From positions 62,001-126,000 of the forward strand of contig NZ_BSFC01000008.1 in assembly GCF_027922145.1 (NCBI RefSeq): a stretch of DNA of 64,000 bases. The letters are read 5' to 3'. Positions 32,066-40,875 of this stretch are shown here, in pieces. Source of the DNA: Novosphingobium resinovorum (GTDB taxonomy: Bacteria; Pseudomonadota; Alphaproteobacteria; Sphingomonadales; Sphingomonadaceae). The first letter of the stretch is position 1. Each line of letters begins with the position of its first letter. The notes under the pieces are model-generated. The model made no database searches. It was not told the origin of the DNA and worked only from the letters and a program-made list of their open reading frames with translations. The translations under genes were made by a program, and so were the position numbers.

Positions 32066-33773
32066 GGTCGCGTCCTTTGCTTGCGGCACGGGCGGCAATG
32101 TCGAGCGCCGCGATGTAGCCGAACGTCATTGCCGGTCCCAGGCTGGCCCCGCCGCCGGGGTATTTGCCGCGCATGATCGAGTTGTTGTCCAGCCCGGCGG
32201 CATAGAGCCCGGCGATCGGCGCTCCATCGGCACCGAGCACGCGCGCATGCTCGTCGGTATCGAGGCCCTGTATCGAGCCCAGATCGCTGGGCCGCACCTC
32301 GATCGCGTAGAACGGCGCCTTGGTCAGAGGCCGCAGGGACGGGTTGGGCCCATGTCCCGCATCGCCCATGTAGGTGTCATAGGCATTGGTGCCGCGTCCG
32401 AAGTCGGGATCCCGCCCGTCCGCCGCATGCCGGTTGAAGCGTTCCACGGTATCCGACAGCGCCAGCGGATCGAGCCCCAGCTCGCGCGCGAGTTCGGAAA
32501 TGCTCGCCGCCTTGCGGGCGTAGCCGGAGGCGACCCACTTGTCCGGGCGGAACGGCGCGGGCTTGATCGCACCCAGACCGTAGCGCGCCACCGCCTCGGC
32601 ATCGGCGATCTGCCAGATGCGCGTCACGCCCTTCTCCAGCGAGACTTCCCCGAAGTTCTGGTAGTGGAAACTCTCGTCGACGAAGCGCTTGCCGTCGCGC
32701 GCATCGACCATGATCTGCCCCGGGCAGTGACGATCGAAGAACAGCGAGGGGAAAAGGCCGACGCTGCCGTCTTCCCGCTGATAGCGCGAGGCCGGCACCC
32801 AGATGCCGTTCGCCGCATTGTCCGGGTTCAGCCGCCCGCCCAGCTTCTCGGCCATGCGGATGCCGTCGCCCCGGCTGCCTTCGGGCTGGAGCGACCAGCC
32901 GGCCGCGGACTGGTGCAACCACTTCTGCCGCATCGCCTCGTCCTGCCCGAAGCCGCCGGATGCAAGGACGACGCCTTGCCGCGTCTTGACCGTATGCCGC
33001 CCGCCGCCATGCTCGAACACTACGCCGGTCACCTGGCCGCCGTCGAACACGAGATCGCAGGCGCGGGCTTTCTCGATCAGGTGTACCCCCGCATCGCGCG
33101 CGGACTTGAACAGGCGCCCCGCCAGCGCATTGCCGTTGGCCATGTGCCTTCCGCGCCGTCCCCGCAGCCGGTCGAAAGCGTAGCCCGTCATGCGCGAGGC
33201 AGTCAGGCGAAAGGCCGAAAGTGAGCGATTCCAACCCTGCATCGCCACCGCCTGCGCGGGGCTGACCTGCATCGATTTGAACAACCCCATCTCGCGGATC
33301 GGCGGACGCACGCGCTCGAAATCCGCGCCCAGCGCATTGCCGTCGAAATCAGCCGTGAGCAGACAGCGCCCCTGATTCCAGCCTGCCGCAGAAGGGGCAT
33401 AATCGGGAATGTCGCTGGGCGTCAGCCGTACCGTGGTGCGGCTTTCCATGAAGGCCAGCATCTCGCCCGACTTGTCGAGATACGTATCGATCTTGGCGGC
33501 GTTGAAGAAGTTGCCCAGCACCGCCTCGAGATACGTGCGTGCCGAGGCCCGATCGTCCGCGATACTGAGCGCCGGCTGGTGGTGGTTCGCAGGAATCCAC
33601 ACGCCTCCGCCGGAAAAGGCGGTGGTCCCGCCGAAGACATCGGCCGCTTCAAGGAGCACCACGTCCAGCCCGTTCAGCGCGCCGACGGTCGCCGCCGTCA
33701 TGCCCGCGGCGCCCGAGCCGATCACCACCATGTCCGCCGTTTCGGGAAGTGCAATCACGCTCGCCCCGCTCAT
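32058..33773 (-). CDS. FAD-dependent dehydrogenase, 3-ketosteroid delta1-dehydrogenase-like
   Basis: 571-residue flavoprotein of the fumarate reductase/KstD family. FAD-binding VIGSGAAGMTAATVGALNG near 18-36, then GGTTAFSGGGVWIP; C-terminal landmarks PDFGRGTNAYD, the GLYAAGLDN block and KYPGGGASLGPAMTFGYIAA, which contains the Tyr and Gly-rich region that line the KstD active site. Expected chemistry: desaturation of a cyclic ketone next to the carbonyl, passing electrons to FAD. It suggests a substrate or intermediate with a cyclohexanone-type ring. ATG at 33773 is coupled (ATGA) to the NTF2 gene before it. Confidence 0.83.
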   Translation of the reverse strand: MSGASVIALPETADMVVIGSGAAGMTAATVGALNGLDVVLLEAADVFGGTTAFSGGGVWIPANHHQPALSIADDRASARTYLEAVLGNFFNAAKIDTYLDKSGEMLAFMESRTTVRLTPSDIPDYAPSAAGWNQGRCLLTADFDGNALGADFERVRPPIREMGLFKSMQVSPAQAVAMQGWNRSLSAFRLTASRMTGYAFDRLRGRRGRHMANGNALAGRLFKSARDAGVHLIEKARACDLVFDGGQVTGVVFEHGGGRHTVKTRQGVVLASGGFGQDEAMRQKWLHQSAAGWSLQPEGSRGDGIRMAEKLGGRLNPDNAANGIWVPASRYQREDGSVGLFPSLFFDRHCPGQIMVDARDGKRFVDESFHYQNFGEVSLEKGVTRIWQIADAEAVARYGLGAIKPAPFRPDKWVASGYARKAASISELARELGLDPLALSDTVERFNRHAADGRDPDFGRGTNAYDTYMGDAGHGPNPSLRPLTKAPFYAIEVRPSDLGSIQGLDTDEHARVLGADGAPIAGLYAAGLDNNSIMRGKYPGGGASLGPAMTFGYIAALDIAARAASKGRDHV

Positions 33774-34177
33774 CGCGCATCCACCAGCTTGCGACCGACG
33801 AGGGCCGTCTCCACGGCAACCGTATCGAGATACTCGACGATTTCGCTGATGCGGCCGTCGCGCGTGCGCAGGATGAAGCAGTAGGGGTCCTGCCGGTATG
33901 GACCGTAAGGTCCGACACCCTCGACGCTGGCGATCACGACGGCGCGGTCTCCCTCGGCGATGATCTCGCTCACCGCCATGCGTGCGGGTTCGCGGAAGGT
34001 GGAGAGCATCGGGATCATCTCCGTCAGCAGGCGATCCCTGGTGAAATGCTTGGAAAGGGGCGTGTCGCCGATGATCGTCCAGGTCGCATCCTCGGCCAGC
34101 GATTCGAAACCACCCATGAAATCGCCACTGCACAACTTGTCGAAGAACGCGCGCGCGATCTGCCTGCTGTCGGTCAT
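33770..34177 (-). CDS. NTF2-like (SnoaL-type) protein
   Basis: 135 residues: helices ARAFFDKLCSGDFMGGFESLAEDATWTIIGDTPLSKHF, then strands ending ISEIVEYLDTVAVETALVG. Start ATG at 34177 follows TAGGAGAGG. The same arrangement of residues (IGxTPLS/GTTAAS, VGPYGPYRQDPY/VGPTGPYDQPYY, VEYLDT/IEFMDT) is seen in the protein at 37107, so the two are paralogues. Its position in front of a KstD-like gene is compatible with a ketosteroid-isomerase-like role, but the fold alone does not prove it. Confidence 0.7.
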   Translation of the reverse strand: MTDSRQIARAFFDKLCSGDFMGGFESLAEDATWTIIGDTPLSKHFTRDRLLTEMIPMLSTFREPARMAVSEIIAEGDRAVVIASVEGVGPYGPYRQDPYCFILRTRDGRISEIVEYLDTVAVETALVGRKLVDAR

Positions 34178-34240
34178 GTCCTCTCCTATCGGCGTGGTCC
34201 TCCGTCGCTGCGGGGACGCCCGGAGCAAAGCTCCCACATT

Positions 34241-34254
34241 TGACCGTTATGTCA
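34241..34254. promoter_or_regulatory. shared operator site 7 (TGACC-GTTA-TGTCA)
   Basis: 63 bases upstream of the reverse NTF2/KstD/SDR unit. One mismatch in the right arm; followed by ATTAA as in site 8. Confidence 0.6.
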
Positions 34255-34325
34255 ATTAAAACGTCGAAAAAACGATATTTATCGCGATAAAATAGAATTA
34301 TCGCATGAATCTCAGCCGAATTATG

Positions 34326-34339
34326 AATTCATATGGTCA
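34326..34339. promoter_or_regulatory. shared operator site 8 (AATTC-ATAT-GGTCA)
   Basis: 68 bases before the NmrA-like gene start, followed by ATTTAATT. Right arm intact, left arm weak. Confidence 0.5.
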
Positions 34340-34407
34340 ATTTAATTGCACTCACCAAGCGCCACCGCCATAGTCCTTCGCAAACTCAGCCAGATGGGAG
34401 AGCAGGC

Positions 34408-35274
34408 ATGGTATCGCGTACGATAACGGTCTTCGGGGGAACCGGAACGGCAGGAGGCGGCGTGGTCCGCGCGCTGCTGCAGGACGGCTGGACGGTCCGC
34501 GCCGTCACCCGCGATGAAACGGGCGACAAGGCAAAGGCTGCGCGGGCGCTCGGCGCCGAAACCGTGACCGCCGACATGGAAGACCGCTCGGCCCTGCGCC
34601 GGGCCATCGAAGGGGCGGACGCGGTCTATCTATCCGGTGCGTCCCTGCAGGACCGCTGGGACATCGGGCAGGCCGTTCAGGGGATCATGGTGGCGGAAAC
34701 GGTGCGCGAAGTGGGCACCGGGCACTTCATCTATCAATCCGCACAGGCGGCGGGCAGCCGGGGCGTGCTATCGGTGGGATCGAAACGAGCCGTGGAAGAA
34801 CGGATCGCCGAACTCCGCCTCGATGCCACGGTGCTGCGCCCGGCATGGTTCATGGACAACTTCCTGAACTACTTCCCGATCACGCAGAACGACGGCACGC
34901 TTACGATCGCAATGGCCTTGCCGACCGACGTGCAACTCGCGCTGATCTGCGCCGAAGACATCGGGCGCGCGGCGGCGGCGGTGCTTGCGTCGCCGGACAA
35001 TTGGCGCGGGCGCGAGGTCGATCTCGTCGCCGACGTCGGCAGCACCGCACAGATGGCTGCTATCGTCGGTGAGTTGGCGGGAAAACCGGCGGTTGCCGTC
35101 GAAGTCCCGATGGCCGCGATCGCGGAGCACTGGCCGCAGGGCGTGGACCTTTATACCTGGCTGGCCACGAAGCCCGCGGAGAACGACACCGGCGCGCTGA
35201 CGGCGCTGGTCGGCTCGCCGATCGACTTTCGCGCATGGGCCGAAAAGCACCTCGCGCCGACCTTGCGCGGCTGA
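34408..35274 (+). CDS. NmrA-type NAD(P)-binding protein
   Basis: 288-residue atypical SDR of the NmrA/isoflavone-reductase-like type: VFGGTGTAGGGVVRALLQDG at 8-27 (GGTGxxG), then DMEDRSALRRAIEGADAVYL and FIYQSAQAAG. Members act either as redox sensors or as NADPH reductases. ATG at 34408 follows GGGAGAGCAGG. Single-gene forward unit with operator site 8 and a hairpin after its stop; its role in the pathway is unclear. Confidence 0.8.
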   Translation: MVSRTITVFGGTGTAGGGVVRALLQDGWTVRAVTRDETGDKAKAARALGAETVTADMEDRSALRRAIEGADAVYLSGASLQDRWDIGQAVQGIMVAETVREVGTGHFIYQSAQAAGSRGVLSVGSKRAVEERIAELRLDATVLRPAWFMDNFLNYFPITQNDGTLTIAMALPTDVQLALICAEDIGRAAAAVLASPDNWRGREVDLVADVGSTAQMAAIVGELAGKPAVAVEVPMAAIAEHWPQGVDLYTWLATKPAENDTGALTALVGSPIDFRAWAEKHLAPTLRG

Positions 35275-35279
35275 GCAGA

Positions 35280-35305
35280 GGCGGGGTCGGCACACCGACC
35301 CCGCC
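35280..35305. terminator. bidirectional hairpin
   Basis: GGCGGGGTCGG-CACA-CCGACCCCGCC, an 11-bp perfect stem between the convergent stops at 35274 and 35311, without a T-run on the forward strand. Confidence 0.7.
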
Positions 35306-35310
35306 CTTCG

Positions 35311-36003
35311 TCACATGAAGCGCTCGGCGCTGGCGAGGTAGGCGATGGAATCCGCCGGACGGCGCAGCAGTGTCTCCCAGGCCTGCGGATCGCGTGCGAC
35401 GCCCTCCTCCATCGCCGTCTGCGTCGGCCAGTAGAGTTCGCGGATACCGACGCAGAACGCGCCTTCGGGATGCAGGGCAGGCGAAGGGCGGCACCGCACA
35501 TGGCGCAGCGCGCCGATCCGCCGGCCTAGCGCAAGGTCTTCACCATCGTCCCAGGCAGTCACACCCTCGCTGATGACGTATTGCAGCAGCTTGATGCTGA
35601 TCGGGCGGCGATCCAGCCGGAACAGTCTGTCGCCCGTCTCGACGCCCTCCTCGTTCCAGTCCGCCCCCGACTGCAGCACTTCCTCTTCGGCGAAGACGAA
35701 CCGCAGCTTGTCCATGTCGACGAACAGCGGTTCGTCGGGGATCAGCAATTCGACGTAATTAGGCTCGCCGGGAAAATCGATGGCGTCCTGTACGCAGTCG
35801 AACCACACTTCCGCCGTCGCCTCGAAATGCGTCTGCCGCGCGTCCAGCAGGTCCGAGTGAACCTGATGGCTCTGGGTATAGGCGCGCATGGTCGATATCG
35901 TGCGGCCCATCGTTCCGTGGGGGTGCCGGTAGTGGTCGTGAAACCACTGCGCCGTCACGCCGGGTTTGCGCGGAATCGCGCCGAACATCTTGATACGAGA
36001 CAA
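35311..36003 (-). CDS. EthD-domain protein, large
   Basis: 230-residue protein starting MFGAIPRKPGVTAQWFHDHYRHPHG, an EthD-like N-terminus; the rest is alpha/beta without motifs I recognise. TTG at 36003 is chosen since GGAGAGGG lies just upstream; the ATG at 35988 is the alternative. Last gene of a reverse unit NTF2-VOC-NTF2-EthD. It may act on an unstable ring-cleavage or polyketide-like intermediate; no catalytic residues identified. Confidence 0.68.
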   Translation of the reverse strand: MSRIKMFGAIPRKPGVTAQWFHDHYRHPHGTMGRTISTMRAYTQSHQVHSDLLDARQTHFEATAEVWFDCVQDAIDFPGEPNYVELLIPDEPLFVDMDKLRFVFAEEEVLQSGADWNEEGVETGDRLFRLDRRPISIKLLQYVISEGVTAWDDGEDLALGRRIGALRHVRCRPSPALHPEGAFCVGIRELYWPTQTAMEEGVARDPQAWETLLRRPADSIAYLASAERFM

Positions 36004-36043
36004 ATACCCTCTCCGCTTTGTCGTTATGGGAACGGTGGCTCCG

Positions 36044-36469
36044 TCACCCCGGCTGGAAAACCGGGAGGATGCTGCGATCCGCGATCTTCCAGACGCCGCC
36101 TTCCTGCACGCACACGTCGATCACGTCGGCCACCGAACGCACCACCGGTGAAAGGTCTGCGTCGGGCGAGCGAAACAGCGTCAGCAGCGAACGCACTTCC
36201 GCCCGCCCGTCGTCCAGCGCCGAAATCAGCGTGTTGGACAGGACATGGCGCGAGGTGACGTGCGCCTCGGCCTGCCGGGCGGCCATCGCCGCCGCAATCG
36301 CAGCGCCGCTGATCGTGCCGGGCCGAGGCGCGCCGGGCCCGAAGGTCAGGTTCGCATCCTCGGCGAACAGCGCCGCCGCCTCGCCCGCACGCCCCTGGTC
36401 GATGAGCCAGAAACCACGCAGGGCCAGTTCCGCAAGGTCGAGCCGATCTTCGATGGTGAGCTTAGTCAT
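36044..36469 (-). CDS. NTF2-like (SnoaL-type) protein
   Basis: 141 residues: RLDLAELALRGFWLIDQGRAGEAAALFAEDANLTFG at the N-terminus, then a strand block ending VWKIADRSILPVF, the typical C-terminus of SnoaL_4-like proteins found with dioxygenases. ATG at 36469 follows GGAGGCGG. It is 11 bases after the VOC gene's stop. Function unknown. Confidence 0.7.
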   Translation of the reverse strand: MTKLTIEDRLDLAELALRGFWLIDQGRAGEAAALFAEDANLTFGPGAPRPGTISGAAIAAAMAARQAEAHVTSRHVLSNTLISALDDGRAEVRSLLTLFRSPDADLSPVVRSVADVIDVCVQEGGVWKIADRSILPVFQPG

Positions 36470-36480
36470 TTCCGCCTCCG

Positions 36481-37077
36481 TCACCGCAGCTTCACCGCTT
36501 CGAGCCCGCGCTGGCCGATATCCGGCCGCCGCTTGAGCACGGCCTGATCCTCGCCCGCCTCGACGCGGCGCAGCAGATCTTCGGGGTCGAACTCCACGCC
36601 GATCGGGTTCTCGGCGAAGGCCGGGGAATAGAAGAACGCCGTCGCGTCCTCGATGTTGTCGTAGTTGTCGACCTGCAGTTCGATCTGGTTCCCGTCGGGG
36701 TCCTGATAGTACATCGAAGTCGTCGGCCCGTGATTGATCGGGAAAACCGGCGTGATGCCCACATCGCGCAGTCGCTTGTACGTCGCCATGAGATCGCCGA
36801 GGCTGTCGTAGGTGAACGCCGCATGGTGGAAGCCCGCCACGCCGTCCTTCTGCTCCTCCAGATCCGGCATGTTCAGAACGGCAACGCGGTGATGCTCCTC
36901 GTCATAGGAGAGGAATGCGAGGATTTCGTTCTCGAAAGCAGCCTCGGCGCCGAGCACGGTCTTGTACCAGTCGATCACCTCGCGAAAGCGCGATGTCCGC
37001 AGCACGAAATGGGCGAGCCGGACGGGCGGAATGATCGCCGCAGTCTCCGTGGCGGTCTCACTGGATTGCTGTGTCAT
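36481..37077 (-). CDS. VOC-family protein (extradiol dioxygenase/glyoxalase fold)
   Basis: 198 residues with two beta-alpha-beta-beta-beta repeats. Putative metal ligands: His23 (LAHFVLRT), His84/85 (GFHHAAFTY) and Glu133 (DPDGNQIEL), the 2-His-1-Glu triad of type I extradiol dioxygenases. YYQDPDGNQIELQVDNY is typical of single-module ring-cleavage-like proteins. It could cleave a catechol-type product of the Rieske or flavin enzymes; a glyoxalase-like isomerase is the alternative. Confidence 0.78.
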   Translation of the reverse strand: MTQQSSETATETAAIIPPVRLAHFVLRTSRFREVIDWYKTVLGAEAAFENEILAFLSYDEEHHRVAVLNMPDLEEQKDGVAGFHHAAFTYDSLGDLMATYKRLRDVGITPVFPINHGPTTSMYYQDPDGNQIELQVDNYDNIEDATAFFYSPAFAENPIGVEFDPEDLLRRVEAGEDQAVLKRRPDIGQRGLEAVKLR

Positions 37078-37106
37078 GGTTGTTGTCCTTGTGTCTGGAG
37101 AAGGCG

Positions 37107-37511
37107 TCAGTGCGCCGCTTGCTCGCCGAAGACCGCCGACTGGAGCATCATCGTGTCCATGAACTCGATCACTTCGACGAGGCGCCCGCCTGCCGCGCGC
37201 ATCACGAAGGCATAGTAGGGCTGATCGTAAGGCCCGGTCGGCCCCACGCCGCGTCCGCTGCCCAGCAGCACGGCGCGGTCGCCCTGCACGATCGGCTCCT
37301 CGAAGCGGACGACCGGCGGCTCGACGAAGTCCGACAGCAGCGGCACCAGCCGCGCGATCAGGTCCTTCGGTCCGTGATAGACGCCCGATGCCGCCGTCGT
37401 GCCGATCACGGTGTAGATGCCGTCGTCGGCGAGCAGTTCGAACGCCTCCGGGAACCGCAGCTGCGCCAACAGTTCGCCGAACCGGCGGGCAAGCCCTTGT
37501 GCATCCTCCAT
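37107..37511 (-). CDS. NTF2-like (SnoaL-type) protein
   Basis: 134 residues; paralogue of the protein at 33770 (VGPTGPYDQPYYAFVMRAAGGRLVEVIEFMDT). First gene of the reverse unit; operator site 9 sits between it and the divergent VOC gene at 37626. Possible isomerase/hydratase; unassigned. Confidence 0.7.
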   Translation of the reverse strand: MEDAQGLARRFGELLAQLRFPEAFELLADDGIYTVIGTTAASGVYHGPKDLIARLVPLLSDFVEPPVVRFEEPIVQGDRAVLLGSGRGVGPTGPYDQPYYAFVMRAAGGRLVEVIEFMDTMMLQSAVFGEQAAH

Positions 37512-37542
37512 CGAATCCTCCTCTTCCTTGCCTGTCTTATAT

Positions 37543-37556
37543 TGATCTTTTGGTCA
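37543..37556. promoter_or_regulatory. shared operator site 9 (TGATC-TTTT-GGTCA)
   Basis: In the 114-base divergent region between 37511 and 37626; TAT-AT before and GGAA after. It could serve both units. Confidence 0.6.
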
Positions 37557-37625
37557 GGAAAGCATAACCCAAGGCGGATGACAAGGAGGCGTGTCGCACA
37601 GACCGCCCGATCGGGAGAGAATGGC

Positions 37626-38111
37626 ATGAAGTTTCATCACATGGCGCTGATGGTGACCAATCTGGAAGACGCCATCCGCCTCTGGCGCGACGTCATGGGC
37701 TTTGAGCTCGGCGTCGAGACCGTGATCCCCGACGGGCCCGAGCCAGGACCGAACACCTTCATGTATCCGGCGCTGCTGGACGACATCTTCAAGATCAAGG
37801 GCGCGCGTTCGCGCATGGCCCTGCTCAGTTCGAAGGACGGCGCCTTCATCGAGCTACAGGAATGCCTGAACCCCGCGATCACCAAGACGCCCGAGGAGAA
37901 CTTGCGCTATGGCCATACCGGCATCCACGAACTCGGCCTGCTGGTGACAGACATCGACGGCTGGTTCGAAAAAGTCAGGGCTGCCGGCTACCGCACGCAG
38001 ACGGACTACGTGTGGCAATGCGCATCGATGGGCCGCTCGTTCCTGTTCTACGACCAGGACGGCAACATGATCCAGCTCTGGGAGAACCTCGGCGAGCCGG
38101 AATGGAGCTGA
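37626..38111 (+). CDS. VOC-family (glyoxalase-fold) protein
   Basis: 161 residues. FHHMALMVTNLEDAIRLWRDVMGFELG opens the first module and GIHELGLLVTDIDGWFEKVRAAGY the second; the last motif FLFYDQDGNMIQLWE carries the acidic ligand. Resembles methylmalonyl-CoA epimerase/glyoxalase-like VOC members more than classic dioxygenases. Single forward gene, followed by palindromic repeat C. Confidence 0.76.
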   Translation: MKFHHMALMVTNLEDAIRLWRDVMGFELGVETVIPDGPEPGPNTFMYPALLDDIFKIKGARSRMALLSSKDGAFIELQECLNPAITKTPEENLRYGHTGIHELGLLVTDIDGWFEKVRAAGYRTQTDYVWQCASMGRSFLFYDQDGNMIQLWENLGEPEWS

Positions 38112-38153
38112 GGCCGAGGCGCCGCCCTAAGGCGTGACGACATTACATCGTAT

Positions 38154-38230
38154 CGTCATTGCGAGCGAAGCGAAGCAATCCAGGGCAGTTTTACGCCGCT
38201 CTGGATTGCTTCGCTACGCTCGCAATGACG
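38154..38230. repeat. 77-bp palindromic repeat, copy C
   Basis: Arms CGTCATTGCGAGCGAAGCGA... and complement; between the convergent stops at 38111 and 38256. The flanking TTCAATAT-type bases are shared with copy D. Confidence 0.9.
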
Positions 38231-38255
38231 AAGGTTAGTTCAATATCATCGCGCC

Positions 38256-39008
38256 CTACGGCGCGTCGATGAAGACGAGTTCGTAGAGGAATGCGATGTT
38301 GCGCAGGATTTCGGTCTCCGAAAACACGTCGCGGCCCGTCAGTTCTCGGTATTCGGTCGAGACCGTGAACGGCGTGCCGCCGGCGCTGATGATCATGTAG
38401 TACATCCGCGCCGGATCACACTGGCGCACGATGCCCTGGTCCTGCCCGGCGCGGATGAGTTCGCGGATCGCGCCGAAGTGTTCACGCAAGTAGTTCTCGA
38501 TGACCCACTGCAGGCGCGAGGTGTCCTGGTTGCTCTCCATGGTCAGGATACGGTGGATCTGCGGCTGGCGGGCGGACATGCGGATGAACTGCTCGATGAA
38601 CGTGCGCAGTCCCGCCGCGGCGCTGTCGCCCGCCTTTTCCAGATGCGCCTTCATTTCCGCCGAATAGCGCTTGAGCGCATTGTCGATCGTCGCGATCCAC
38701 AAGGCTTCCTTGGACTGGAAGTGATAGAGCACCAGCGTGTGTGTCACGTCCGCCCGATCCGCCACGGCGCGGGTGGAGGTGCCTTCGAAGCCGAACGCCC
38801 CGAAGCATTCCAGCGCGGCGGCCAGGATGCGCTCGCGCACATCGTCGCCCCGGCGGCTGGCGCGCTTGCGCTGCCGCTGCGGCGCCTTCTGGTCGATCGC
38901 GACCGGGTGCGTTTCCGCCCCGTCGAGCCGCACCGCGATGCGGCCGCTGCTGGCACGGCGGCGCTTGGCGGGCGCGGAATCTTCGGGAATATCGCTCGTT
39001 TCGGCCAT
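38256..39008 (-). CDS. TetR/AcrR-family regulator, candidate master repressor
   Basis: 250 residues. A basic N-terminal extension of about 50 residues precedes the TetR HTH (RERILAAALECFGAFGFEGTSTRAVADRADVTHTLVLYHFQSKEALW, about 58-104); the C-terminal ligand domain follows. Operator-like site 10 is about 115 bases upstream of its start, suggesting autoregulation. Being the only stand-alone TetR among the units that carry the TGACC-N4-GGTCA sites, it is the best candidate for the protein reading them; the inducer would be a pathway intermediate, often an acyl-CoA in such systems. All regulatory claims are inference. Confidence 0.85.
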   Translation of the reverse strand: MAETSDIPEDSAPAKRRRASSGRIAVRLDGAETHPVAIDQKAPQRQRKRASRRGDDVRERILAAALECFGAFGFEGTSTRAVADRADVTHTLVLYHFQSKEALWIATIDNALKRYSAEMKAHLEKAGDSAAAGLRTFIEQFIRMSARQPQIHRILTMESNQDTSRLQWVIENYLREHFGAIRELIRAGQDQGIVRQCDPARMYYMIISAGGTPFTVSTEYRELTGRDVFSETEILRNIAFLYELVFIDAP

Positions 39009-39121
39009 TCGATCGCTCCGTCAGGCCGTTCGCCTGACCAAAGATGTGCATTTCCTGACACCCTCACATCAGGATATGCAGCAAGGTCAAGCGATTTTGC
39101 AAAAACCGCGGTGAGATTAAT

Positions 39122-39135
39122 CCACCATTAGGTCA
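39122..39135. promoter_or_regulatory. shared operator site 10 (CCACC-ATTA-GGTCA)
   Basis: Between the FAH gene end (39158) and the TetR start (39008), followed by GTTTTTG. Right arm intact. Confidence 0.55.
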
Positions 39136-39157
39136 GTTTTTGGGCAAAAATTGACGG

Positions 39158-40012
39158 TCACGCGACGATCCTGTTCTCGATGGCACCGATCCCGTCGATC
39201 TCGCAGCGCACCACGTCCCCCGGCGACAGGAAGCGCGGCGGCTGCTGAGCCGCACCCACGCCTTCGGGCGTGCCGGTGGCGAGAATATCGCCGGGCTCCA
39301 GCGTGAAGGCGGCTGAAAGGTGGGCGATCTGCGCCCCGATCGAGTGGATGAACTGCTCGGTATTGCTGGACTGGCGTACCTCACCGTTGACGATGCAGCG
39401 GATGCCGAGCGCCGCCGGATCAGCGATCTCGTCCGCCGTCACGATCCATGGCCCGATCGGCCCGTGCGTATCGAACGACTTGCCCATGGTGATCGTCGGG
39501 GACTGGAATTGCCAGTCCCGCGCCGACACGTCGTTCACCACAAGGTAGCCGAACACATGCGCCATCGCATCGCCCTCGGCGACGGACTTGGCCGCGTGGC
39601 CGATCACCACGCCCAGTTCGACTTCGTGATCGAGCTTGGTGGTCGGTCCCTGCACCACGTCGTCGTAGGCCCCGTTCACGCAAGTCGTCTGCTTGTTGAA
39701 CCACAATTGCCCGTCAGGCACCGCGATGCCCAGCGCACGCGCCTCGTCCGCATGACGGCGGTAGTTCATGCCAAGACCCAGGAACTTGCGCGGGCGCAGC
39801 GGAGCCAGCAGGTGCACATCGGCCAGCGCCAGCCGCTCACCGCGCCCCGATGCCAGCGCGGCGGCGATCTCACCCAGAGTGCTCTGCCCGCCCTCGATCA
39901 ACGCGATCATGTCGGGATGGTCGATGCCGATAGTATCGAGCGGGACGAATCCATCGCCGTCCACCACGCCGAGGCGCGGCACGCCTCCGTTTTCGAACCG
40001 AGCCAGCTTCAT
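39158..40012 (-). CDS. fumarylacetoacetate hydrolase (FAH)-family protein
   Basis: 284 residues. C-terminal FAH domain with metal ligands Glu130 and Glu132 in LDHEVELGVVIG and Asp161 in VVNDVSARDWQ; typical GKSFDTHGPIGPWIV and LEPGDILATGTPEGVG. Members hydrolyse or decarboxylate acylpyruvate-type and 2-oxo-hydroxy-acid products of ring cleavage, or hydrate 2-hydroxydienoates. As last gene of the Rieske operon it most likely processes a ring-fission product. Confidence 0.87.
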   Translation of the reverse strand: MKLARFENGGVPRLGVVDGDGFVPLDTIGIDHPDMIALIEGGQSTLGEIAAALASGRGERLALADVHLLAPLRPRKFLGLGMNYRRHADEARALGIAVPDGQLWFNKQTTCVNGAYDDVVQGPTTKLDHEVELGVVIGHAAKSVAEGDAMAHVFGYLVVNDVSARDWQFQSPTITMGKSFDTHGPIGPWIVTADEIADPAALGIRCIVNGEVRQSSNTEQFIHSIGAQIAHLSAAFTLEPGDILATGTPEGVGAAQQPPRFLSPGDVVRCEIDGIGAIENRIVA

Positions 40013-40035
40013 CGTCGTTCCTTCGTTTCGGGAGA

Positions 40036-40851
40036 TCAGGCAGCCGCAAGGCCATCGTAGAACCGCCGGGCATCGGCGTAAGTCGGCAGGTGCGCGGTCG
40101 AGCCGCCGTCCACCCGGATCACCTGCCCGGTGATGTAGCGCGCCTCGTCCGACGCCAGCCAGGCGACGGCCTGCGCGACATCGTCAGGCGTGCCGAGGTA
40201 GCCGGTCAGGGTGGCGTCGACGTTCATTGCGATGAAGGCGGGCGGGATCGAGGCTTCGAGCAGCGGCGTCGTGATCATCGACGGCGCCACCGCGTTGCAG
40301 CGGATTCCCTCGCGGCCGAAGGCCGTGGCCACCTGTTTGGTCAACTGGATCACCGCCGCCTTGGACACGCAGTAGGCGGGCATCTTGTAGAACGCATCCA
40401 CCCCGTACATCGAGGCGGTGTTGACGATCGAACCGCCGCCCTGTTTGCGCATGGCAAGGATCGCGTGGCGGCACCCCTGCATCGTCCCGCGCACCGTGCC
40501 TGCGAAAATCTGGTCCCACAGCGCGTCGGGGATTTCCAGGATATCCGTGTCGCCGGAAATCGCCTCGGGCGAAGTGAATGCCGCGTTGTTGTGCATGATG
40601 TCGAGCCGACCGAAGCCATCGACCATCGCGCCCACTGCCGCGCGGAAATGGTCTTCCACGGTGATATCGAGATGCAGCGCGCGCGCCGTGCCGCCCGCGT
40701 CGGCGATCTCTTCGGCAACGGTCTTCGCCGCCGCATCGTTGATATCGGCGATGCCCACTGCGGCGCCTTCCGACGCCAGCCGCAGCGCGGTCGCGCGGCC
40801 GAGGCCCGATGCTCCACCGGTGACGATGGCGACTTTGCCCTTGAAACGCAT
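40036..40851 (-). CDS. SDR family oxidoreductase (cis-diol/alcohol dehydrogenase candidate)
   Basis: 271-residue SDR: TGGASGLG at 12-19, Asp38 in IADIN, HNNAAF, TASMYG and catalytic YCVSK, then C-terminal VDGGS with a 20-residue tail. Position after a Rieske oxygenase and its small companion suggests it rearomatises or oxidises the cis-diol/alcohol made by that oxygenase; the length and tail fit but do not prove a diol dehydrogenase. Confidence 0.83.
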   Translation of the reverse strand: MRFKGKVAIVTGGASGLGRATALRLASEGAAVGIADINDAAAKTVAEEIADAGGTARALHLDITVEDHFRAAVGAMVDGFGRLDIMHNNAAFTSPEAISGDTDILEIPDALWDQIFAGTVRGTMQGCRHAILAMRKQGGGSIVNTASMYGVDAFYKMPAYCVSKAAVIQLTKQVATAFGREGIRCNAVAPSMITTPLLEASIPPAFIAMNVDATLTGYLGTPDDVAQAVAWLASDEARYITGQVIRVDGGSTAHLPTYADARRFYDGLAAA

Positions 40852-40875
40852 GACAGTCCTTTCCCTTGCGCCCGA

